A DNA stretch of 64,000 nt from Phycisphaerae bacterium (GTDB lineage Bacteria; Planctomycetota; Phycisphaerae; UBA1845; PWPN01). Positions within the stretch are counted from its first letter, which is position 1; each line of letters begins with the position of its first letter. The position numbers and the translations under genes were made by a program. Below the pieces are notes generated by a model. That model had not been told where the DNA came from, made no database searches, and saw only the letters and a list, made by a program, of their open reading frames with translations. The DNA lies in NCBI GenBank assembly GCA_012719955.1, contig JAAXZI010000041.1, forward strand, positions 1-64,000, read 5' to 3'. This document shows positions 21,504-29,957 of this stretch, piece by piece.

Positions 21504-22381
21504 TCACACTTCCGCCTGAAACTCCACTGTGGCCTGGTGAACCAGTTCCCGGATAGGCTCCTGGTGCTTCGCAAAATCAGCCGCCTTGATCGGCAGGCGC
21601 ACCGCAGCGCCACCCTTGTCCGACACCGCGGAGATGCCGGCCTCCTCGAACCGGCCGATCCACTCGGCCGCATTCGATACCCACGCCCCGATGTGGACCA
21701 GGTTTTTCCGCGGCGCGAACCAGATAAAATTCTTGCTGGTCGCACCGGCCGTGAGGCCGACGTAGTGCTTGCGGTACGCCAGTTCCTGCCGGGGGTTCGC
21801 CCTCTGGTTAATCATGTCCACCACGCGGTCACATAGCTGGAGCATTTCCGCCCACGCCCGCGTCTCCCGTTGGGCACGGCCCACCTCCTCGCCCCCTGAT
21901 TCGGCCACATCATCGCGCCGCAGCTCCGTTTGGTTCAGAACCTGGGAGAAGTTCAGCACGACATGCTCGCCCACCCGGAGAGCGTCGAGCTGGATGGCGA
22001 TCAACGGGATATTTCCCGACATGAGCGCCAGGACGTTCAGGAAGCGGGTGGTCACCTGCTCGGCGATCAGGACCGCGATATGCTCATACGCTGGATACCG
22101 GCGCCGCTCGATGTCCCAGTATTCGATGCAGCGGATGACGTGGCTGGGGTCGGTGGCCCCGAGCATGATCTCCACCTCGTACCGCCGGTCCTCCTCAGTG
22201 TCCTGGAGCAGGATGTCCAGCCGGCCGGCGCCCCCTGGACCCGCTCACGGTCCAGCACCTCCACGTCGCCCAGGCCGAGGATGGTCGGGTCCTCGCAGAT
22301 GCGGTCGTGGAGCCACTCCTCCGAGAAATCGGGGGGGTTCCGCAGGGACAGTTTCTCGTGTTTGGTGAATCGCAGGGGCAT
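21504..22381 (-). pseudogene. PD-(D/E)XK-like nuclease-domain protein split by a 1-nt frameshift
   Basis: Frame 1 MPLRFTKHEKLSLRNPPDFSEEWLHDRICEDPTILGLGDVEVLDRERVQG continues in frame 2 as GAGRLDILLQDTEEDRRYEVEIMLGATDPSHVIRCIEYWDIERRRYPAYEHIAVLIAEQ. The switch falls in a CCCCC run at 22231-22235. Confidence 0.7.
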
Positions 22382-22383
22382 GC

Positions 22384-22656
22384 TTACTCCTCTTGAGCGG
22401 GTGCCGGGCCATTGGCATTCGCGAGCGCAGTTGATTGTGCAGACTCTGCGTTGCCAACTGTTCGCACCTCCACATGGCCGGTGCCGCGGTCTCCAAAAAG
22501 CTGCGCCAGGATTACGAAAGAGAGGACGCGGGCATGGCGATGCGAACCGTTCTGCCTAAAGTGCTTTGCGATGCAAGAGGTCATTTCGTACACACCAGGG
22601 ATGCACGCCTCTATCGAGACTCCCGCCCCCAGTAGAATCATCTCTGTTTCGTCCAT
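22384..22656 (-). pseudogene. SIR2-like domain protein, N-terminal fragment
   Basis: MDETEMILLGAGVSIEACIPGVYEMTSCIAKHF... matches the GAGxSxxxGIP NAD-binding start of SIR2-like proteins; only ~90 aa remain. Confidence 0.55.
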
Positions 22657-22795
22657 CACAACATCTGTTCCGCTCTTCTCTCTGCTTTCCTCGTCCGAAC
22701 CTGACCGACAGGAGCTTCGGCAGCAGAGCATCGCGCAACCCGGCAAACGTGCTCATCTGGGCTTGATTCACGTGGATTGCCATCCAGATCGGCAA
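22656..22795 (-). pseudogene. Type I restriction specificity (HsdS) C-terminal remnant with frameshift
   Basis: QMSTFAGLRDALLPKLLS in one frame continues as GQVRTRKAERRAEQML* in the next; compare the HsdS tail LRDALLPKLLSGELRVKDAE. Its TGA overlaps the next ATG (TGATG). Confidence 0.6.
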
Positions 22796-23252
22796 CGTGC
22801 GTCATCGCCATCCCGCCCTCACGCGCGATTCCATTCACGTTGCCCATAATACCTCCAGGGCTACTGCAAGGCCAAAAACACCCTGCCGCGCCAGGCCTTC
22901 CGCCGGCACTTCTTGCTGCTCAATCATGCTCGTCCGGGTTATCTGATGGTCGAATCAACAGGTGGGTCATACCTTTCGAAACGACAGCCCACCGGACCAT
23001 ACGGGAGGCGATGCAGACATGCGGGTCACAGGAGGCATTTGTCAAAAAGACTTTTGATCGGCGGTGTCGCGTTGAGGGAATCTGCAAAATCCCCAGGCAG
23101 CGATCATCCACGGCCTGGAGGCGTTCTGTTAGCGCATCGCCCTGAGGACGAGCGATGCGATCGAACTTCGTGATCTCGGGAAGCTGGCCCCTTGCGCGCT
23201 CGCTTCGAGGTCACACGCGCTGCGGTCTCTTCGATATCAGACGTGCCGGAGA

Positions 23253-23684
23253 TCACACGTGCTGTAGCGCCGGTTCGGAGACTCTTTCCAGCACTTCGCC
23301 GCTGAGCTCATAGCTGCGCACGCGGGTGGCGAGGTCGCCCAGCGAGACGATGCCGACCAGTCGTTTGCTTCGGTTCAGGATCGGCAGCCGGCGGATTTGC
23401 CTTTCTTCCATGATCCGCGCGGCCTCGGACACGTCCTCATCCTCGAAGCAATAGATGAGCTGATCGGTCATACAGTCGCGGACCCGCGCTTCCCTGGGAT
23501 CCATGCCGCCGGCGACCGCCCGGCAGGCGATATCTCGGTCGGTGATCATGCCGACCAGCCGGTCATTGGAACAAACGGGCAATGCGCCCACGTCCAAGGC
23601 TCTCATCTTTTCGCCGGCCTCCTTCAGGAAAGCCTCGGGCGAAATGCACTCCACCTCGTGGGTCATGACGTCCTTGAGCTGCAT
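23253..23684 (-). CDS. Two-CBS-domain protein
   Basis: MQLKDVMTHEVECISPEAFLKEAGEKM...VGMITDRDIACRAVA...ARIMEERQIRRLPILNRSKRLVGIVSLGDLA. Confidence 0.92.
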   Translation of the reverse strand: MQLKDVMTHEVECISPEAFLKEAGEKMRALDVGALPVCSNDRLVGMITDRDIACRAVAGGMDPREARVRDCMTDQLIYCFEDEDVSEAARIMEERQIRRLPILNRSKRLVGIVSLGDLATRVRSYELSGEVLERVSEPALQHV

Positions 23685-23799
23685 GGCAACTCCTCTCTTT
23701 CTGCTGTTGAGCAAGCCGCCCTGCCCCGCTTGGACCTTTCCCCATTAGTAGGTCTATGGCCGCATCGGATCGAAGTCCATGCCCGAAAGCGATCAAACG

Positions 23800-23882
23800 A
23801 GCAAGCCCGGCTGAATCGGACCGAATAAGAAAAGGGCATTGAGCGCACCACAGACCGCCACCTTCAGGTGGACACACGCCCC
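23800..23882. repeat. Dispersed intergenic repeat, copy 1
   Basis: gagcaagcccggctgaatcgg...aagaaaagggcattgagcgcaccacagaccgccaccttcaggtgg; copy 2 at ~61510-61600. Confidence 0.75.
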
Positions 23883-24199
23883 GCAGGGGCGGCGTGAGAC
23901 CCCTCACCAGCATCTCACCCCGCCCGGGCCGGGGCGGGAACTTATGCGCCGGGTACTCGCAACCACCAGTTCCGCTTCGCTGCGCTGGTGGCTACTCTCA
24001 CCTGGCCCCTCTCGGGGCCACGGGCGATTAGCTGAGCGACAAACCCATCTCCAGCCTCAGACGCACTCCGGCTTCAGCCGGGCTCGCGGTTGATGCCGTC
24101 GGCACCCTCATCGGTTGTCCAAATCGTGAACCCACCTCTGGAAGAGGTGGGCCACCTGACCGATATGCCCCGTGAGATCCTGCTGCAACAGGCGATGGA

Positions 24200-24310
24200 C
24201 CAATGGCGGGCCAGCCCGCAGAGCGGACCCTCTTGGCAGCGGCAGTACGACCTCACCGGCAATGTCTCGGGCGTGTAACCGGAGTGCGGGGCGGCGGTGC
24301 CGGGCCAGAC
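24200..24310 (+). pseudogene. Zinc-ribbon fragment with in-frame stop
   Basis: WQRQYDLTGNVSGV*PECGAA; intact relative at 39145 (CGQCGYNLTGNVSGICPECGW). TAA stands where the first Cys of the second pair is expected. Confidence 0.55.
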
Positions 24311-24439
24311 TTCCGGCAATCCCGTCCAAGGGGTAAACCGATGGCATGAGTGGGCGTTGACAAGCGGGGGTTGCGGTAGGAAAGGCTTCTAAGAGGGGCG
24401 GCAATCAGCGGCACGCCCTGCTTATGGTCTGGGTGATTA

Positions 24440-25444
24440 ATGATCAGAAGATGGGTCGTAATTGCCTTCTGCGTCATCCCACACACTAACGCTTTCGGGC
24501 ACGGCTACGCCAAGTATGCTTCGACCCCCATCACCCCACCTCTGGAGTTTCGTTGGGGGTTGCCGCTGGCCGCTCTCATTCTACTGGTCTCGATGGTGAT
24601 TTCCTTCCGGGTCGTACTGGGCCACAGGCTGCGTGCTGCTGGTCTCCGTGCGATGCTCGGAATGGCTCTTTTTGCGGTCACCTTCTACATGTTCGGCAGG
24701 TGTGCAGCCACGGCTTCTACGGCACCGCCGTCTGGCCTCGGTGCCCCCCGTCCGACTTACTGGGGGCTGGATTGGGACGAAAGCGGTGCCACCTTCCTGA
24801 CCTGGAATCTGATCGGGGTGGCGTTTTTCCTCATCAGCGCGTCCCTGCTCGCCGGAAGGAAACACCCGGTTTCACAACGGCTCCTGATGACCGCCATTGG
24901 GGTTGTCGCCTACGCGGCAGCCTTGACGCCCTACTTGGCCTCAGGGGCATACCTTCACGGCTGGGCGGGCGGATATGTTCATATGGAGTGCACGAGAAAA
25001 CTGGACTGCTTGACTGAGGCAGTCTGCGACTACGCAGATGCACACGGCGGGACATTGCCCAGCCCAGCCGATATAGATGACCTGATTCGCATGGTTCAAC
25101 CGTACCTCAAAGAGGAGGGTTCTTACGTTTATTCGGCTCGTTCGGTCTCGCTTGCGATCTGCCCCTTGGGAGGTGCTTTCGAGCGTGCTCCGCAGAAGTA
25201 CCAGTGGAATGCGAAATTCTCGGGTGGGCAACTCGTTGAGATCAACGAGGACGCCCTGCTGGCTGAGGGCCTGATTACCTGTCCTTACCACAAAACCCGA
25301 GACCCGGGGAGCATGCTTCGGATCATGCAGAATTACAAGCACCCTGCCTCAAGGCCAGCCTCCAGCCGTAGCGAAGCCATGCACCGGCTCTGGCACGCGG
25401 AGAGGAAGATAATCATGGCAAGAGCCCAACCTTACGGTGGGTGA
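24440..25444 (+). CDS. Hypothetical multi-TM protein with soluble C-terminus
   Basis: 334-aa ORF, several hydrophobic segments, soluble tail AVCDYADAHGGTLPSPADIDDLIRMV.... Confidence 0.6.
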   Translation: MIRRWVVIAFCVIPHTNAFGHGYAKYASTPITPPLEFRWGLPLAALILLVSMVISFRVVLGHRLRAAGLRAMLGMALFAVTFYMFGRCAATASTAPPSGLGAPRPTYWGLDWDESGATFLTWNLIGVAFFLISASLLAGRKHPVSQRLLMTAIGVVAYAAALTPYLASGAYLHGWAGGYVHMECTRKLDCLTEAVCDYADAHGGTLPSPADIDDLIRMVQPYLKEEGSYVYSARSVSLAICPLGGAFERAPQKYQWNAKFSGGQLVEINEDALLAEGLITCPYHKTRDPGSMLRIMQNYKHPASRPASSRSEAMHRLWHAERKIIMARAQPYGG

Positions 25445-25468
25445 AGTTGCCGGGGCAGGAGCTACAGC

Positions 25469-25807
25469 ATGGACCAGCTCGGTGATCAGCACCCAGAGAG
25501 CACCAATCGCAAGTCACCATCCATCGATTACCTGTTGGCAGAGGGCTTCTTCGCAGCGGGGGCGGCACTGTCCTTCATTGCTGCATACAGTTTCTGGGTT
25601 CAAGTTCAGACCAGACCCGGTAATCCATCCAGCGAGATGCCCTTGTTTGCACCGGGGGTGGGCTGCACCGCATTTCTCTATGGGCTGGTTGATCTCCTCT
25701 GGCGGGATCGCTTGGAGCCAGTGATGGACCGCAAGACCACATGGTGCCTGCTGATCGGCCTGGGTGCGACACTCACTGGCTTCCTCTGGCCGGGGCTCTG
25801 GAGATAG
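25469..25807 (+). CDS. Hypothetical small membrane protein
   Basis: 112-aa ORF with hydrophobic segments. Confidence 0.45.
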   Translation: MDQLGDQHPESTNRKSPSIDYLLAEGFFAAGAALSFIAAYSFWVQVQTRPGNPSSEMPLFAPGVGCTAFLYGLVDLLWRDRLEPVMDRKTTWCLLIGLGATLTGFLWPGLWR

Positions 25808-25849
25808 CCCTAAGTCGCGTATCACCATAGCCGGCGGAAGTGGTTATTC

Positions 25850-26105
25850 TCCGCACTTCAGGAGCGGCCGGCCCGGGGCCTCGGGGAGAGTCGGGCGCCG
25901 GTTGTTTCCCCCGCAGCGACCGGGCTTTGTACCGGCTGTTCTCCGCTGTACCGTTCTCGCGTAGCGGCCGGGCTCTGTACCGGCCGTTTTCCGGACAAAA
26001 CGCCCGCCCCCCCCTGCATCGGCCGGACGCCGGCGCCACACTGGTTCTTCATCGGCAAGGCGCCGCTGGCGCACAGCGCGGCTCAAGAGCCGTGGCACTC
26101 AAATC
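25850..26105. repeat. Composite intergenic repeat, inverted copy
   Basis: Reverse complement carries gtgccacggctcttgagccg / gatgaagaaccagtgtggcgccggcgtccggccgatgcagg / ggggggcgggcgttttgtccggaaaa / cggccggtacagagcccggccgctac in the same order as the ~38.4-38.7 kb copy. Confidence 0.75.
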
Positions 26106-26140
26106 ACGCTCCTGCCGGTCGCACCCGCGCGCACGATCCG

Positions 26141-27031
26141 TCAGGACAGATTCACGACCTCGAAGTAGTGTTTGAAGAAGGCCTCCGGCGTCACGTCCAC
26201 CGCGACTTCGTGCGGCTTCTTCTCCGCGTTCGGATTGAAGTGCGTCAGGCCCTTGAGCCGCTCGCTCTGCAACTCCACTTCCACCCGGCCGGCCTGCCAC
26301 CGGCACAGCTCCGGCTCGAAGACCGCCGCTGCCGCCAGCGGATCGTGGAAGGTGATGACCGGGCGGCCCTTGAACCAGACCTCGGCCATCTCGCCGACGA
26401 TCCGCAGCGGCCCCTGGCTGAACCGCCGGCGACACTCCTCGGCCGGCATTGTGCAGCGGGTGGTGACCTCCAGCCCGACGGCCCGCGTGCCCGGAGCATT
26501 GGCCGCGAAGGCGATCGCGGTCGCGTGCGGGTCGAGCATCGCGTTCCACTCCAGCCCGCCGGGGGCGCTCCGGGTGAAAACGCCACCCATCAGCACCCAG
26601 CGCTTCAACAACGAGGGAATCTCCGGGTCCAGGGCAAAGAGCAGGCCGATGTTGGTCAGCGGTCCGACTGAGAGCAGAGTGATCTCGCCCGGGCGCGAAC
26701 GAATGGTCTGGCGCAGGAAATCCACCGCCAGGTTCGGCCCGAATTTATCGCGGTGCGGCCACTTCTCCAGCACCGTCCGCTGCGGCACCTCCGGCTGGCG
26801 CTGGGCGACCAGCAGCGGTCGGCCCGCGCCGGCATAAACGGGCACCTCCTTGCGGCCGAACGCCTGGCAGACCGCATCGACGAGCTGGGCGCGCACGAGC
26901 GGCTCGCCCGTAACGGTAGTCACGCCCAGCAGTTCACAGCGCGGCTGCTTGAGCAGGTAGGCCAGGGCCACGGCATCGTCGATGTCGCTGCCGATGTCGG
27001 TGTCGAACAGGACGGGGATCTTGTCGGACAT
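26141..27031 (-). CDS. Nucleoside hydrolase (inosine-uridine preferring-like)
   Basis: MSDKIPVLFDTDIGSDIDDAVALAYLLKQPRCELLGVTTVTGEP, GPLTNIGLLFALDPEI, VLMGGVF, HDPLAAAAVFEP. Confidence 0.93.
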   Translation of the reverse strand: MSDKIPVLFDTDIGSDIDDAVALAYLLKQPRCELLGVTTVTGEPLVRAQLVDAVCQAFGRKEVPVYAGAGRPLLVAQRQPEVPQRTVLEKWPHRDKFGPNLAVDFLRQTIRSRPGEITLLSVGPLTNIGLLFALDPEIPSLLKRWVLMGGVFTRSAPGGLEWNAMLDPHATAIAFAANAPGTRAVGLEVTTRCTMPAEECRRRFSQGPLRIVGEMAEVWFKGRPVITFHDPLAAAAVFEPELCRWQAGRVEVELQSERLKGLTHFNPNAEKKPHEVAVDVTPEAFFKHYFEVVNLS

Positions 27032-27177
27032 GTGCAACTCCAGTTTCAGCACGCAGATACAGCAGATACAGGGAGACGAAGATGGAGGTATTGTAACAGA
27101 TCGAGAGGAAGAGAGGAGGAAGGCGCGCATCCGGCTGCCCCCCTCTCCATCTTCAGCAAAGCCGCCGGCCGGTCCTG

Positions 27178-29742
27178 CTACTGTTCCTTCGCGACCACCG
27201 ACACCGATGCTCCGTCGCTGGGGCCGGCGCGGTTCAAGGCCTCAATCACCGCCCGCTGGGTCAGGATCTCGTTGAGCAGGATCGGCTCGTCCGGCCGGTT
27301 GGCCGGCACAACCACGTACATGGGGACGCCGGCGCGCTTGAATCGCTCCAGGTCGGCCTTGATCTCGGGATCTTCGAGCGTGTAATCGGCGCGGATCGGC
27401 ACCACGCCCAATCGACGCATGGCCTCGCGCACTGCCGGAGTGTTGATCACGACCTTCTCGTTGTACTTACAGTTGACGCACCACTCCGCCGTGTAGTCAA
27501 TGAAGACCGTCTTGCCGGCATTGACCAGCTCCAGCATCTTCGCGCGCGAATAAGGGATCCAGGGGATGGATTCGGAATCCGTCCACTCCACCTCCGCGAG
27601 TTGGCCCATTGTCTTTACCAGGGCATGCTGTTGCGCGGCCAGCTCGGGAATGCGGTTCATGTAGCCGAAGCACCACCACCACCCGCCGGCGATCAGCAAG
27701 ACGGTGCCCGTATAGCACACCGCCTGCCGGCGGGGACTGGACCCGAAGCCCGCCCGGCCATAGCACCACATTCCCGCCGCCACGAACAACAGGAATACGA
27801 TGGTCCACAGCAGGCCCTGGGCACCAAGTTGAATACCGAGCGCGTGGAGAAAATAGGCGACGGTCCCCAGGAGCAGGAAGCCCATCACGTGCTCAAAGGT
27901 TTCCATCCACGGTCCCGGCCGGGGCACAAACCGCAGCCAGGCCGGATGAGCCGCCAGCAGGATATAAGGCAAGGCCATGCCGAAACCCGCAAGCACGAAC
28001 ACCAGCATTCCGATGGCCGGCGGCTGACGCAGCGCCCAGGCGATCACCAGGCTGATAAAGGGAGCCGTGCAGGCCGTCCCCAGGATCGTGGCCAACAATC
28101 CCATCGCAAAGGCGTTCACGTGCCCCTCCGCCTCCACCCGGCCGCCCATATCCAGCACGAACCGCGGCGGCGAGAGCGTGAACACGCCGAACAGACTCAG
28201 GGCCAGGGCCGTGACCACGGCGGAAAAAGCGATGAGTAGCACGGGCTTCTGGTACTGTCCGCCCCATTCCAGTTCCAGGCCCAAGCCCTTGAGCAGGCCC
28301 AGTATCAACAGGCCCAGCACGATGAACGACACCACGATGCCGGCGGAAAACGACAGCCCCAGCGTCAGAACCCGGAGGCGGCTCTCCCTGGCCTGCTGCA
28401 CGAACGAGAGGATTTTGATGGAAATCACCGGCAAGACGCAGGGCATGAGGTTCATGACCAGGCCGCCGATGAAGGCCAAACCCAGATAACCCAACACCCC
28501 AAGGGACGTCATGTAGCCGGTGATCCGCCCCACCACGCCCATGGCCAGCCCGTCGGTCGGCGGCTCCTGCGCGGTGGTGGCCGCAACCGGGCCCTCACTC
28601 CCCTGGTCGTCCGTATCCTGCCCGGGACGGGTCGTCGGCGAACCGCTTGCGACCGCCGGCTCGCCGGCCGCCGCGTCAGCCCCCGGTAGCTTCACAACCT
28701 GGACCTCTTCCCCCGGTTTGGCCACCGGCAGGGTCAGGCTCCATTCCGCGGCGGTTGGCGGAAAGCACGCCGCAGGCATTCCTGGAGCAGCATCCCGGCA
28801 GGCCTGGTAGGTCACCACGCCGCTGATCTGCACGGAGTCGCCGGCCAGCGATCCGCTCGCCTCAACCGGCAGCACAACCACGGTCTTTCCCCGGTAGACC
28901 GACAGCTTCTCGGCCGGCGTCCGCAACCGCTCGGCCAGGCTCAGCCCCTCGGGCGGGGCCTGCTCCTCGATCTGCCCCGGAGGGAACCGCGGCCGACCGA
29001 TATCCAGACCCGGAGTATGGGCATGGAACAGGTCCGTGGGGATCAGTTCCTTGCTCAGCGGGGTATTGGAGTTGATGTGGTGACCCGGCTGAACCTCAAA
29101 GATCACCCCCACCTCAAACTTGTCGCCCGGCCGGACCTTATCCACGCTGGCCACGGCCTCAAGCGACTTCAGGTACTTGGCCTTTTCCGCGGGGGCCGGC
29201 AACGACCTCTGCGCCATCTTGAAAGTGACCGGGTCTGCGGTTTCGGCCTGGCCCTGGTCGGCAATCACCGGAAGCTGGATGGAGAGGGTTTTGTTGCCTT
29301 GGACGCAGACTTCCTTGCAGGCCAGCCACCTGACTTTCACACCCAGGGTGACTTTCTCCCCCGGCTGGGCCGAGGTGGGCACGGTGAGCTGAGTCAGGAT
29401 GACAGGCTCGCCTTCCAGGATGAAGGTGTGCAGGTCGGCCTCGTGGTCCACGTGACGCTGAGGCGCCGGGAAGCGCATGGGACCCACCTGATAGCCGGGC
29501 GGTAGCTGCCATTCGAACTCCGGCGGCATCCCCCCTTCGCCATGGTTATGCCAATAGATGTGCCAGCCGGACTCGATCTTGAAGGCTATTGCCAGACCCG
29601 TGCTTGTGCCCGGAACCAGTGCCGTATGCTCGGCAAGCAGCTCAACCTGAATCTTGGGGGCTGGGGGAGGGGAGGCCATCGCCCCAGACGCCATCAACAA
29701 CAGCAAGGCCAGCGTCGAGACGAACAAACTGCGCAGATTCAT
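27178..29742 (-). CDS. Thiol:disulfide interchange protein DsbD-like, N-terminal domain + TM region + thioredoxin domain
   Basis: DsbC-like N-terminus, TM region with GTACTAPFISL, C-terminal VFIDYTAEWCVNCKYNEKVV. Confidence 0.9.
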   Translation of the reverse strand: MNLRSLFVSTLALLLLMASGAMASPPPAPKIQVELLAEHTALVPGTSTGLAIAFKIESGWHIYWHNHGEGGMPPEFEWQLPPGYQVGPMRFPAPQRHVDHEADLHTFILEGEPVILTQLTVPTSAQPGEKVTLGVKVRWLACKEVCVQGNKTLSIQLPVIADQGQAETADPVTFKMAQRSLPAPAEKAKYLKSLEAVASVDKVRPGDKFEVGVIFEVQPGHHINSNTPLSKELIPTDLFHAHTPGLDIGRPRFPPGQIEEQAPPEGLSLAERLRTPAEKLSVYRGKTVVVLPVEASGSLAGDSVQISGVVTYQACRDAAPGMPAACFPPTAAEWSLTLPVAKPGEEVQVVKLPGADAAAGEPAVASGSPTTRPGQDTDDQGSEGPVAATTAQEPPTDGLAMGVVGRITGYMTSLGVLGYLGLAFIGGLVMNLMPCVLPVISIKILSFVQQARESRLRVLTLGLSFSAGIVVSFIVLGLLILGLLKGLGLELEWGGQYQKPVLLIAFSAVVTALALSLFGVFTLSPPRFVLDMGGRVEAEGHVNAFAMGLLATILGTACTAPFISLVIAWALRQPPAIGMLVFVLAGFGMALPYILLAAHPAWLRFVPRPGPWMETFEHVMGFLLLGTVAYFLHALGIQLGAQGLLWTIVFLLFVAAGMWCYGRAGFGSSPRRQAVCYTGTVLLIAGGWWWCFGYMNRIPELAAQQHALVKTMGQLAEVEWTDSESIPWIPYSRAKMLELVNAGKTVFIDYTAEWCVNCKYNEKVVINTPAVREAMRRLGVVPIRADYTLEDPEIKADLERFKRAGVPMYVVVPANRPDEPILLNEILTQRAVIEALNRAGPSDGASVSVVAKEQ

Positions 29743-29878
29743 GCGGGTCTCCTCGGTCCGTGAGCGGCCCATTGTAGCGAACCCCTGGGCTCGGCCCAAA
29801 TCGCATGTAATCGGTTTCACCCCGTTCATAACCTTTTATTCACCTGAAAGTTGGCGTGGAAGTGGGGTTGCCCGCGTA

Positions 29879-29906
29879 TTGACGCCGCTAAGCCTGCGAT
29901 TATAAT
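29879..29906 (+). promoter_or_regulatory. Near-consensus sigma70-like promoter
   Basis: TTGACG - 16 nt - TATAAT. Confidence 0.55.
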
Positions 29907-29921
29907 GAAAAACGAATAGGG

Positions 29922-29957
29922 AGTGAGCGTCCAATTGCTCACTAACTTTTTATTTTT
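29922..29957 (+). terminator. Rho-independent terminator-like hairpin
   Basis: agtgagc-gtccaatt-gctcact followed by aactttttattttt. Confidence 0.65.

Noticed and set aside
22861-22980. Short open frame YCKAKNTLPRQAFRRHFLLLNHARPGYLMVESTGG
   Set aside because: No start, no recognisable family; could be another remnant but cannot be supported.
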